Source of the DNA: Enterococcus crotali
Lineage (GTDB): Bacteria; Bacillota; Bacilli; Lactobacillales; Enterococcaceae
Direction: 5' to 3'
DNA: 64,000 bases
Assembly (NCBI RefSeq): GCF_000633635.1
Contig: NZ_AYPQ01000001.1
Coordinates: forward strand, 840,820-904,819
Part shown: one piece after another, positions 54,993-63,858 of the stretch
Position numbering within the stretch: position 1 is the first letter of the stretch
Layout: each line of letters begins with the position of its first letter
Position numbers and translations under genes: made by a program
The notes under the pieces: model-generated
Databases searched by the model: none
What the model was told of the DNA's origin: nothing
The model's input: the letters and a program-made list of their open reading frames with translations, nothing else

Positions 54993-56144
54993 TTAATTTT
55001 CCTTGTAAAATCTTACTGTATTTAAAACAGAGGTAATACTATATAAAAGTGGGTCCTCATAATCTTGATCTACATTAATTTCCAGGTGATCATTAAACAT
55101 CTCTTCATACGCTGAAATCGACAACTTTTCTCGTTCCTGTAACTGTTTTTGATGAAGATCCGTTAATAAATATTTTTGATAACCTTCAACCAGTGTGCCA
55201 CTAAAGAATTCGGCTACCGCACCAGATCCATAGCTAAATAAACCGATTTGGTCTCCTGCATTCAACTGACCATTTTCCAACAATGAAATCAAACCAAGAT
55301 ACAATGAACCAGTATAAAGATTGCCGACTTGTCGACTATAAATAATACTTGCTTCATATTTCGCCAAAATTCGTTCTTGCTCTTCTTGCGATTCCTCTTC
55401 CAACGCAGCTAATAAGGCTTTTTTCCCCATTTTTGTATAGGGAATGTGGAAAGCCAACGCATGAAAATCCGCTATCGTCTTTTTTTGTCGTTCTTGATAT
55501 TCATCCCAGACTTTTTGAAATGCTTGGATATAGGTCTCATTTGATAAATGTCCGTCCACCATTGGATAATCATGTCCGACTGGCCGCCAAAAATCATAGA
55601 TATCTTGTGTTAACGCCACACTATCATCGTTCAATTCCAACATTCTTGGATTACTTGATATTAACATAGCAACAGCCCCGGCACCTTGCGTTGGTTCCCC
55701 ACCAGAAGCTAATCCATACTTAGCAATATCAGAAGCAATCACTAATACTTTGCTGTCTGGATGACGATAAATATGAGCTACGGCAAACTGTAAAGCCGCG
55801 GTTCCCGCATAACAAGCTTCCTTTATTTCAAATGCACGCGCAAATGGTTGAATCCCTAATAAACGATGTAAAACAACCGCCGACGCCTTCGATTCATCGA
55901 TGCCAGACTCCGTTCCTACGATTACCATATCGATTTGTGCTTGATCTTCCTCTGTTAAAATATTTTTTGCGGCATTTGCAGCAAACGTCACAATATCTTG
56001 TGTTTTTTTGTTGACCGCCATTTTGTCTTGTCCAATACCAATATGAAATTTATTTGGATCTACCCCTCTTGCCAAAGCTAAATCGGTCATATCTACATAG
56101 TATGGTGGAACAAAAAAACTAATTTTATCGATACCAATAGTCAT
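54993..56144 (-). CDS. mvaS: Hydroxymethylglutaryl-CoA synthase
   Basis: A 383-residue bacterial HMG-CoA synthase, beginning TIGIDKISFFVPPYYVDMTDLA, with the catalytic Cys in FEIKEACYAGTAALQFA, the His of FHIPYTKMGKKAL and the acidic EESGID-like turn VGTESGIDESKA. It condenses acetyl-CoA with acetoacetyl-CoA, the second step of the mevalonate pathway of isoprenoid synthesis. It is divergent from mvaE, an arrangement well known in enterococci. Expression is constitutive housekeeping. Confidence 0.95.
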   Translation of the reverse strand: MTIGIDKISFFVPPYYVDMTDLALARGVDPNKFHIGIGQDKMAVNKKTQDIVTFAANAAKNILTEEDQAQIDMVIVGTESGIDESKASAVVLHRLLGIQPFARAFEIKEACYAGTAALQFAVAHIYRHPDSKVLVIASDIAKYGLASGGEPTQGAGAVAMLISSNPRMLELNDDSVALTQDIYDFWRPVGHDYPMVDGHLSNETYIQAFQKVWDEYQERQKKTIADFHALAFHIPYTKMGKKALLAALEEESQEEQERILAKYEASIIYSRQVGNLYTGSLYLGLISLLENGQLNAGDQIGLFSYGSGAVAEFFSGTLVEGYQKYLLTDLHQKQLQEREKLSISAYEEMFNDHLEINVDQDYEDPLLYSITSVLNTVRFYKEN

Positions 56145-56329
56145 TGTTTATCTCCTCTATCATTTTTCTCAATTCGTTACCTACTATAATTTATCATAAA
56201 TTCGAACAAGATTGGTAGAAAAAAGAACAATTTAAAATTTGTTAAAGAATTTTAGAACTTCTATTAATATGATTTATAGAGTATTCTTTTTTCACAAACC
56301 ATGGTATATTTCATATTGGAGGTGACGTC

Positions 56330-58749
56330 GTGGAAATCGTAATTATCGACGCCTTGAGAACACCTAACGGCAAGTATCGAGGACAATTAAAATCATTATC
56401 TGCAGTAGAACTAGGTACAATCGCTGCAAAAGAGTTACTTAAACGAAACGAAAAAGCAGTAAAACATATACAAAGAGTCGTTTTTGGAAACGTGCTACAG
56501 GCTGGCAATGGGCAAAATCCAGCAAGACAAATAGCACTTAATAGCGGATTAAACTTTGAGGTTCCGGCTTTTACCGTCAATGAAGTTTGTGGTTCAGGCA
56601 TGAAAGCTATCAGCTTAGCAAGACAAGCTCTACTGTTAGGTGAAGCTGATATTGTTTTAGCAGGAGGAACAGAAAGCATGACTACTGCTCCTGCAATCAC
56701 TTACAAAGAACAAGACACCTACACAAAACCTGTTCCAACCATGATGGTAGACGGACTAACTGATGCTTTTAGCGGTAAAGCTATGGGATTGACCGCAGAA
56801 AACGTGGCTGAACAATTTGCCATTTCACAACAAATGCAAGATGAATTTGCGGCCCAATCACAACAAAAAGCAGCAATAGCTCAAGAAAAAGGTAATTTCA
56901 TCGATGAGATAGTCCCTATCACTATTGAAGGTTCTATTTTGAAAGAGGATGAAGGGATCAGAAAAGATACCACAGTCGAAAAATTAAGCACCTTAAAGAC
57001 TGTCTTCAAAGAGAATGGTTCTGTTACTGCGGGGAATGCTTCCACAATCAGTGACGGTGCTTCAGCCATGCTGTTAACAACCAAAGCCTTTGCCGAGCAA
57101 CATCACATGCCTTACATTGCCGTTATAAAAGATGTCACTGAGGTCGGTATTGATCCTAGTATTATGGGTATTTCACCGATCAAAGCCATTGAAACCTTGT
57201 TAGAGCGCAATAACATGCGCGTTGAAGACATTGATTTATTTGAAATCAATGAAGCCTTTGCTGCTTCTTCAATCGTGGTTAAAAATGAATTAAACATCCC
57301 TGACGAAAAACTCAATATTTGGGGCGGAAGTATTGCCCTAGGTCATCCTATTGGCGCTTCTGGAACAAGGATCGTGTCTACTCTAGCTCGCCAATTAGAA
57401 TCAACTACTAGTCACTTTGGCATCGCTGCACTTTGTGTTGGTGGTGGTTTAGGACTCGCTATGCTCCTTGAACGACCTCTTAAGCCTAGCGCTGATAAAA
57501 AATTTTATCAGTTATCACAAGAAGAACGATTAACATTTTTACAAAAAACAGGAACGCTTTCTCTCAAAAACAGATTAGAGTTAGAGAATATGTCTTTAGA
57601 TGAAGATATCGCAAGTCACTTGATTGAAAATCAAATCAGCGAAATGGCTTTGCCACTTGGTGTTATAACAGACATTTTAGTAAATGAAAAAAACTATCAA
57701 GTACCCATGGCGACTGAAGAACCTTCAGTGATTGCAGCATGTAGTAATGGTGCTAAAATATTAAGAAACGCCGGTGGAATTCACAGTGAACTATCCGAAG
57801 GTCTTTTAAGAGGCCAAATCGTTTTCATGAATGTTTTAAATGGACTCTCTATAGAAGAAAAAATCAACCGATCAACAGCAGAAATTTCGCACATGCAAAA
57901 AAAAGCTATCCGTCTATTGTAAAACGCGGCGGTGGCTTAAAAAAAATCCAAGTCCGCCATTTTCCTGAGGATACTAGTTATCTATCCGTAGACCTACTCG
58001 TTGATACAAAAGATGCTATGGGCGCCAACATTCTTAATTCTATTTTAGAAGGGGTTGCTGATTTATTCAGGCAATGGTTTGATGAAGAGATTCTATTCAG
58101 TATCTTAAGTAATTATGCGACAGAATCTTTAGTAACTGCCACTTGCTCGATCCCATTTGCCAATTTAAGTAAAAATAGAGATTTAGCGGCTGGCAAACTG
58201 ATCGCAGAAAAAATTACTGCAGCTTCAACATTCGCTCAGCTAGACCCCTATCGTGCTGCTACACATAATAAAGGAATCATGAACGGTGTAGAAGCTGTTA
58301 TTTTAGCTACAGGTAATGATACTCGTGCAGTAGCAGCTGCTGCCCATGCCTATGCAGCTAACAATGGAACATATCACGGGTTAAGCCAGTGGCAACTTGT
58401 AGATGGAGCCTTGCAAGGAAAAATCGAGCTTCCTTTAGCAATAGGAACTGTTGGAGGGGCTATCGGTATTTTACCTAAAGCACAGGCTGTATTAGAGATT
58501 TTAAATGTCGCAAGCGCCAAAGAGTTGTCAGAAGTGATTGCAGCTGTAGGTTTAGCACAAAATTTAGCGGCATTACGAGCGTTGGTCACTGAAGGAATCC
58601 AACAAGGTCACATGTCCTTACAGGCACGTTCATTGGCGATGTCGATTGGGGCAAAAGGCACAGAAATCGACGTGATTGCCGAAAAATTAAAACAAGGAAC
58701 AATGAATCAAGAACAAGCTTCAGCCTTTTTAATAAAATTAAGACAATAG
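56330..58749 (+). pseudogene. mvaE: MvaE: fused acetyl-CoA acetyltransferase / HMG-CoA reductase, frameshifted at an A8 run
   Basis: The first frame (56330-57922) encodes the thiolase (Cys in NEVCGSGMKAI, His in GGSIALGHPIGASGTRI, Cys in ALCVGGGLG) and enters the reductase domain. At the A8 run (57897-57904) the frame leaves the family. One added A continues [20 protein letters not shown] and then the block at 58018-58749 with [17 protein letters not shown] and [14 protein letters not shown]. The repaired protein has 806 residues, close to the usual MvaE size. It makes acetoacetyl-CoA and reduces HMG-CoA to mevalonate. Since the pathway is essential, a sequence error or slippage is most likely. 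Start is GTG after GGAGG. Confidence 0.9.
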
Positions 58750-58751
58750 CA

Positions 58752-58789
58752 AAAAAAGAATCTAGAGGAAATTCTCTAGATTCTTTTTT
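58752..58789 (+). terminator. Intrinsic terminator of mvaE
   Basis: AAAAAAGAATCTAGAG pairs with CTCTAGATTCTTTTTT around a short loop. Confidence 0.9.
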
Positions 58790-58856
58790 GTCCTGCGTTA
58801 AAATGCCTTTACACAATTTGTAAATGAAGCAAGAAACGACTTATTCTTATTGGTAA

Positions 58857-59402
58857 CTATTTAAAATTAGAAACGAATTGGCTGAATTTTTCTCCAGCCC
58901 CAGCTAAAAAGTCTTTTGTACCCTCATTATTTGGTTCAAGATTTTCATTAAACAATTTATCAGATTGACCAATATATAACTCAGGTTGTTGCATAGTCGG
59001 CATATCTAAAAATACCAATGATTGACGCAACACATGATTAGCCAAGACTCCTGAAATACCAGAGATCGATTGAGAAGCTACTAACGCAGGTTTACCTGCC
59101 CAAACATTTTCACCCCAAGGACGAGATGCAACATCTAATGCATTTTTTAATGCGGCTGAAATACTTCTGTTGTGTTCAGGTGTAACAAAAATAAATGCAT
59201 CTTGAGCTGCAACGTCTTTTCTAAAAGTCGTATACTCTTCTGGAGAATTTGCATCATAGTCCTGATTGTACAATGGTAAGTCTTTAATGTTTAAAAATGT
59301 TACATCTGAATCTGCTGGCAACCCTTTTACAATTGCTTTTGCGACTGCCTCTGAATAAGAATTCTTTCTTGTAGATCCTACAATTACACCATATTTTGTC
59401 AT
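58857..59402 (-). CDS. NADPH-dependent FMN reductase
   Basis: A 181-residue flavodoxin-like reductase: phosphate loop VGSTRKNSYSEAVAKAI at the N-terminus, LPLYNQDYD, and FVTPEHNRSISAALKNALD typical of the FMN_red family (azoreductase/quinone reductase type). It uses NADPH and FMN to reduce quinones or azo dyes. A 17-bp dyad lies just ahead of its ribosome site, which suggests control by a HxlR-type redox repressor. It is monocistronic. Confidence 0.9.
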   Translation of the reverse strand: MTKYGVIVGSTRKNSYSEAVAKAIVKGLPADSDVTFLNIKDLPLYNQDYDANSPEEYTTFRKDVAAQDAFIFVTPEHNRSISAALKNALDVASRPWGENVWAGKPALVASQSISGISGVLANHVLRQSLVFLDMPTMQQPELYIGQSDKLFNENLEPNNEGTKDFLAGAGEKFSQFVSNFK

Positions 59403-59419
59403 AATAGATACTCCCTTTC

Positions 59420-59436
59420 ACTTACTTTTAGTAAGT
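59420..59436. promoter_or_regulatory. Palindromic operator in front of the FMN reductase
   Basis: ACTTAC-N5-GTAAGT is a perfect dyad 18 to 34 bases upstream of the start codon. It resembles HxlR-family (YodB/CatR) operators, which control quinone and azo reductases in Bacillus. The regulator is not in this window. Confidence 0.6.
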
Positions 59437-59587
59437 TAATGTAATTTCATATTATCACATCTATTTAGAGAATGCAAGTCAAAAATATTATCTCAACTAA
59501 TACCTCGCTCAACCAACTGTTCAATAAACGTTTTTAAGAACGTTACAACTTGTCTCAAGAAATAATTTTTCTACTAATTAAACACAA

Positions 59588-59640
59588 ACAACCACCATGA
59601 CTTCCTTGATATTATGCACAGGAAAGTCATTGATGGTTAT
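59588..59640. terminator. Imperfect hairpin downstream of the papain-like hydrolase gene
   Basis: AACCACCATGACTTCCTTG pairs with CAGGAAAGTCATTGATGGTT with small bulges. On the plus strand a TTTTTT run follows shortly. It lies in the 379-bp gap between 59403 and 59781, in which no gene is seen. Confidence 0.55.
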
Positions 59641-59781
59641 TTTTTCACTCACTTATTTGCTAGAATCACCATAACGATCTATAGTCGATTCCCTTATCCT
59701 ATCGATCAATATTATTTCGATCTGACATTTACTAAAATTCCACTCTAAGTATACGCCTTATTCCTTAAGAGCAGTAGTCAT

Positions 59782-60354
59782 TTATCCGATTAACTCATAC
59801 TCAGGTGAAATCTGTGAAGCACTAAGATTCTCAACTAATTCGCTAACCTTTCCTTTAAACAAGCAATTCCCCGCTGCTAAACTTGTATAATCTATTGGTC
59901 TTATCAACTCTGCCGGTTTCGGTAACACAACAGCCCGACTCTTTTCTAATATCTCTGCTACAAATTGAGAACAAAAATAATATTTTTCACGTTGATATTG
60001 AATTGAGAGCTTACAACAAACTAATCCAATGATATTGTATCGGTACTGTTGCTTTTGCATGATCATTCGTTGGACTTCGGACAGCGCTTGTGTAAAGACA
60101 GATTTGGATACTTTCAGTTCGTATAAGGCACAAGGCATATCTTTATGGTAGTCAAAAAAACAATTAGTCAAGCTCTCTTGAATAAGTCCTGCGGGTAGAG
60201 GAAAGTGCGGCTGCTTACGACCAAAACTATAGAATTGCGATAACGTATCGTCAAAGGCAATGGAGACATGTGTGTAATCATCTGTCGTAGCCATTTGGAT
60301 TAATCTTGAAATATATGTTGTAGAACGAGTTAAAAGAATATAAATACTTTTCAT
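59782..60354 (-). CDS. Permuted papain-like hydrolase (NlpC/P60 superfamily, YiiX/DUF830-like)
   Basis: A 190-residue protein with the permuted papain-like layout: His in TDDYTHVSIAFDDTLSQFYSF near the N-terminus and Cys in KYYFCSQFVAEILEKS at about residue 130. It has no signal peptide, so it is cytosolic. The family includes amidases and hydrolases of lipid or peptide substrates. It is monocistronic. Function not known; assignment is by motif and fold pattern. Confidence 0.75.
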   Translation of the reverse strand: MKSIYILLTRSTTYISRLIQMATTDDYTHVSIAFDDTLSQFYSFGRKQPHFPLPAGLIQESLTNCFFDYHKDMPCALYELKVSKSVFTQALSEVQRMIMQKQQYRYNIIGLVCCKLSIQYQREKYYFCSQFVAEILEKSRAVVLPKPAELIRPIDYTSLAAGNCLFKGKVSELVENLSASQISPEYELIG

Positions 60355-60793
60355 GGTAACCTCCCTTTTGCTTGTCAGCGCATCATTTATCTACTGTACC
60401 ACTCATCTGATACAGAGGTGATGTTCTTATTTTATTAAATATAATTGATTTGTGTTATACCGTTGATATAACGTAAAGAATGATTTAATGTCTTTTTAGA
60501 AACTTACTGATTGTTATGCTTTCATTTTAATCTATGGTAATTCTCACATGGTATACGCTACATTAAAAATTAAAAACAAATTGCTTCGGACTATTCAAGC
60601 ATCTTTTTTACGATAATAGATGGACTGTAATCGTTTATATTTTCATTCTTTTAATAAATTTTACCCTTTGATAGCTTTTATATTTAGCTGTTCCATTTCT
60701 TTCATTAAACAAATCATTCTTTTTTCAATCATCACTTTTAGAACTATAATTTTTTCATGACCAAAAAAAGTTCAATATCATTTTTTTGTAAGC
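60355..60793. other. Intergenic region, about 440 bp
   Basis: No ORF of note. The weak dyad GTTATA-N7-TATAAC is at 60454-60472, and the very AT-rich remainder presumably carries the divergent promoters of the hydrolase and MarR genes. Confidence 0.5.
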
Positions 60794-60823
60794 TTGACGT
60801 ACAATAAAATTGTATGCTACGAT
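60794..60823 (+). promoter_or_regulatory. Promoter with MarR operator
   Basis: TTGACG (60794-60799) and TACGAT (60818-60823) have an 18-base spacer that contains the perfect inverted repeat TACAAT-AAA-ATTGTA (60800-60814). This placement suits autorepression by the MarR regulator that follows. Confidence 0.7.
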
Positions 60824-60859
60824 GACAATATACTTGATATTACTAAGGAGGTTTTTTCT

Positions 60860-61312
60860 ATGTCTACAACACAACAAAATATCGTAACATCTTTTATCAC
60901 TTTGACCGAAAAAATAGCAAATAGTAAAACTAACGTTCTTGACTTTGGTAGTCCAGAAATGACTTTTTACCGTGGAGAAATCCATATGATTAAAATGATT
61001 GGTGATTTTCCTGGGATATACAGTTCTGAACTTGCCCGTAAGTTAGGAATTACTCGATCGGTGGTTCATCGAACTATAGGAATTTTACAAAAAAGAAAGT
61101 TACTCTTTAAAGAACCTAATGTAGACGATAAGAAAAAAGTTCACCTTTTCCTAAGTGATGCAGGTCAACAAGCCTACCACTTTCATGAAGAATACCATAA
61201 AAAATACGATCAAGAGCTTTTTGATTACCTTAATCAACTCTCTCCTGATCAATTAGACGTTGTTGGCGGATTCCTAAAGCATGCGACTGAATTGATCGAT
61301 CATCATGCTTAA
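60860..61312 (+). CDS. MarR family transcriptional regulator
   Basis: A 150-residue MarR regulator with winged helix YSSELARKLGITRSVVHRTIGILQKRKLLFKEPNVDDKKKVHLF. The frame is open from 60794, but the ATG at 60860 with AAGGAGG is the start. The gene is followed at about 25 bases by a TSUP permease and is probably in the same transcript. A palindrome in the promoter indicates autorepression. Confidence 0.9.
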   Translation: MSTTQQNIVTSFITLTEKIANSKTNVLDFGSPEMTFYRGEIHMIKMIGDFPGIYSSELARKLGITRSVVHRTIGILQKRKLLFKEPNVDDKKKVHLFLSDAGQQAYHFHEEYHKKYDQELFDYLNQLSPDQLDVVGGFLKHATELIDHHA

Positions 61313-61339
61313 ATCAGTGATAGAAATGAGGTTATGATA

Positions 61340-62164
61340 ATGACAACTTACATTTTAGGTGTTTCAATTTTAGGAGTATTTGTCGGGGTGGTATCTGGCA
61401 TGTTTGGGCTCGGTGGCGGTGGAATCATTGTTCCCGCATTACTTCCTTTACTTCCATTAATTGGAGTAACACAATCAGAGCTAATGTTTATGGCTATGGG
61501 CACATCCTTTGCCACAATGATTATAAGTACTTCTGCGACTGCCTATAATCAGTATCGAAATCAAAATATTGATTTTACTCAGGTTAAATCATTTTTACCA
61601 TTACTGTTATTAACTGCTTTAGTTACCAGTCAGATCATCACTACAATCAATCAAAATTTTCTGAAGCTCTTTTTCTCCTTTTTTTTAGTTTATTTTGGCT
61701 CTAAAATGCTCATTCAAAGTAAACAAGAAATCAGGCAGATTAGAGAAAAACCAAATTTTTCTAAAACTAAAAATTATCTTGCAGCAATTGGTATCGGATT
61801 GATTGCAACTTTAGGAGGTGTTTCTGGCTCCGGTTTAATTGTTCCCTTTTTCAATAAAGCAGGCATGAATATCAAAAAAGCAATTGGAACTGCTACTTTT
61901 TGCGGGGTTTTCTTAACCATCTTTGCTACAATTGGATTTATTATTAGTGGTCTAACATACCCTAATTTACCATCTTATTCATTAGGCTTCATTCATCTCC
62001 CTACTGTTGCCATCATTTCAATATTATCTGTCCCTATGTCAAAAGTTGGTGTTAAATTAATGCTAAAAATTTCTGATAATAATATCAAACGTTATTTTGC
62101 GTCGTTCCTAATTACTCTTAGTCTCTATATGATATTCATGGCTGTAAAAGCGTTACTTGACTAA
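61340..62164 (+). CDS. TSUP family permease (TauE/SafE)
   Basis: A 274-residue membrane protein with eight hydrophobic segments and the repeated TSUP motifs GVVSGMFGLGGGGIIVPALL and ATLGGVSGSGLIVPFF. The family transports sulfite, sulfonates, sulfoacetate or related organic anions. GAGG lies eight bases before the ATG at 61340, which is preferred to the ATG six bases earlier. It is regulated with the MarR gene just upstream; the substrate is unknown. Confidence 0.88.
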   Translation: MTTYILGVSILGVFVGVVSGMFGLGGGGIIVPALLPLLPLIGVTQSELMFMAMGTSFATMIISTSATAYNQYRNQNIDFTQVKSFLPLLLLTALVTSQIITTINQNFLKLFFSFFLVYFGSKMLIQSKQEIRQIREKPNFSKTKNYLAAIGIGLIATLGGVSGSGLIVPFFNKAGMNIKKAIGTATFCGVFLTIFATIGFIISGLTYPNLPSYSLGFIHLPTVAIISILSVPMSKVGVKLMLKISDNNIKRYFASFLITLSLYMIFMAVKALLD

Positions 62165-62201
62165 TCACAACAATTTGGTATTCATCCTAAATTGTAAAAG
62201 C

Positions 62202-62250
62202 TTTGAGCACCTATCGGTCGCTAAATAATTGATTAGTGCTCTAATTTTTT
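62202..62250 (+). terminator. Intrinsic terminator of the TSUP gene
   Basis: GAGCAC (62205-62210) pairs with GTGCTC (62236-62241) with further AT pairing, followed by TTTTTT. Confidence 0.65.
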
Positions 62251-62459
62251 AATAGTCGTATGATAAACAATCTTGTATATATACCATTTAGATTGCAGTA
62301 AACTGAAACCTGTATTTTATATGGACAAATGTTTCTTCATAAGAAAATAAGAAAAATGAAACTCTTGATAACTTCAATTAAATTGAATTTCTTCTGGATT
62401 TATATTTTATTCAATGCCTTGCTCATATTTAATCATCCTTTTTGATTGTTTCGATTTTC

Positions 62460-62830
62460 TTAATTGTTAGTTTTGGAGTATGTTTCTAGTATTGCTAATT
62501 CTTTACGTAGTTTCATAGCTACGAAAACTGTAATAACATCAGCAATTGGCTGTGCGAAAATAATGCCATTTTTTCCAAAAATATATGTAAAAATCAAGAT
62601 AATTGGTATAAAACAAATTCCTTGTCTACAAATCCCTAATAAAAAGCCCTCTTTTACCTTACCTATTGCTAAAAGAAGTGATGAATATATTGTATAAAAG
62701 CCAAATATCATAAATGATAAACCATTTTTTGAAAAACATCAGATCAGGCGAGCAAATATAAACGACGAAAGATTTTGTAGCAAAGTTAAATATTAACGAG
62801 ACGATATTCGGGGAAAAATCTGATTGAAAT
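62460..62830 (-). pseudogene. 3' fragment of a MATE efflux transporter
   Basis: The open part (62711-62460) reads MIFGFYTIYSSLLLAIGKVK and ends GKNGIIFAQPIADVITVFVA, the last two to three helices of a MATE transporter. Upstream, traces of the same gene (FNFATKSFVVYICSPDLM, SKNGLSF) are seen in shifted frames to about 62830. The first three quarters are missing. It is a remnant in a decayed segment next to a broken integrase. Confidence 0.7.
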
Positions 62831-62927
62831 TAAAAAGTACGATTCTGCAATCTGCATAGTTCGTGCCTCTTATTTTGTGATATAATCAATTTGTTACAAA
62901 TATTAATTTGTGAAATGGGGAGAAATA

Positions 62928-63257
62928 TTGAAAAGATTAAGTACTATATTAGTAGCGTTGTTTGTAGTTATTGCATTGGTGGGTTGTGGAACTAAAGAAG
63001 TAAAACCAGATTACACTGAAGCAAAAGCAGAAGAAGCTTTAAACAACGGTGAGGATTTGGAAGGTAAAACAGTGAAAATTAAAGTATTAGAGTATGTCCC
63101 AGATGGACCGCTAGGTTATACAATTCAAGCTGGAGAACACCTCAATTTTATTTCTTCGGATAACCCTAAAATAAAAAATGGGGACGAATTAGTAGTCAAG
63201 ATCAAAAAAGTCGAGAATCTAATGGGTTCTTTCATAATCACCTATGATAAAGTATAA
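62928..63257 (+). CDS. Small lipoprotein with OB-fold-like domain
   Basis: A 109-residue protein. The start is TTG at 62928 after GGGGAG; the signal peptide KRLSTILVALFVVIALVGC ends in a lipobox, so the mature protein is anchored at that Cys. The remainder (EDLEGKTVKIKVLEYVPDGP, GEHLNFISSDNPKIKNGDEL, VVKIKKVENLMGSFIITYDKV in pieces) resembles small tRNA_anti-like OB-fold lipoproteins of Firmicutes. Function is unknown. A TATAAT-like box lies about 45 bases upstream, and a terminator follows. Confidence 0.75.
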   Translation: MKRLSTILVALFVVIALVGCGTKEVKPDYTEAKAEEALNNGEDLEGKTVKIKVLEYVPDGPLGYTIQAGEHLNFISSDNPKIKNGDELVVKIKKVENLMGSFIITYDKV

Positions 63258-63267
63258 TTAAAAGATT

Positions 63268-63297
63268 GTGAACACTCTATATTTTTAGAGTGTTTTT
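63268..63297 (+). terminator. Intrinsic terminator of the lipoprotein gene
   Basis: AACACTCTA pairs with TAGAGTGTT, followed by a TTTTT run. Confidence 0.85.
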
Positions 63298-63361
63298 TAT
63301 AGATTTCAATAAACTATGAAATAAATAAAAAAAGAGTGATACAACAAGGTGGAGAGAATAA

Positions 63362-63858
63362 TTGCCGAACGGTAATTTTAAATACTTTGAGCATTACAAA
63401 GATTCATATAGAGATAAGTAAAAAGGTTCCGTTAATCTAACTAGCAAATCAAAGGTAGCTCAGAAAGAAGCTCACTCTTGAGTACTGTGGACTTGCTAAT
63501 GGCGTGAAAATATAATTGGAAATGATACCTTGTTAGTAAAATAGATACTATTCTAGTTAATAATATTTTGAAGGATTTTCACTACAGTGAAAGAAACTTG
63601 TCAAATAAGTATGTCTCCATTATTAAGTCAAAGCTTAAAAATATTTTTAGCTATGCAGCAAAAAAAAAGGTTACCTTATTGATAATCCCATCGATAAAGT
63701 CGAAATACCATATAAAAGAGATCAAAACTCTTCTAAAAATTAGAGATAAATTTTTAGAAACTGAAGAGTACGAAGAAATTATAGCCATTTCTATGGACCA
63801 CAATAGGCGTTACAGGCTATTGTTCCAGTGGTTATACCTTACAGGAACGAGAGTCTGA
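63362..63858 (+). pseudogene. Decayed tyrosine recombinase (phage-type integrase)
   Basis: From a TTG after GGTGGAG the sequence reads PNGNFKYFEHYKDSYRDK, then stop, then GSVNLTSKSKVAQKEAHS, the AP2-like arm-binding start of Tn916/phage-type integrases. After several stops the frame at 63568-63858 reads the core-binding helix region and then IRDKFLETEEYEEII and RYRLLFQWLYLTGTRV, where the catalytic domain should begin (GTRVGE) but ends in TGA. The catalytic part is missing. Inactive relic of an integrated element. Confidence 0.7.

Noticed and set aside
56311-56700. Minus-strand open frame opposite the start of mvaE
   Set aside because: It is a shadow of the thiolase coding sequence; no ribosome site.
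60454-60472. Dyad GTTATA-N7-TATAAC as an operator
   Set aside because: Six-base AT-rich arms occur often by chance in such AT-rich intergenic DNA, and no gene start is suitably placed.
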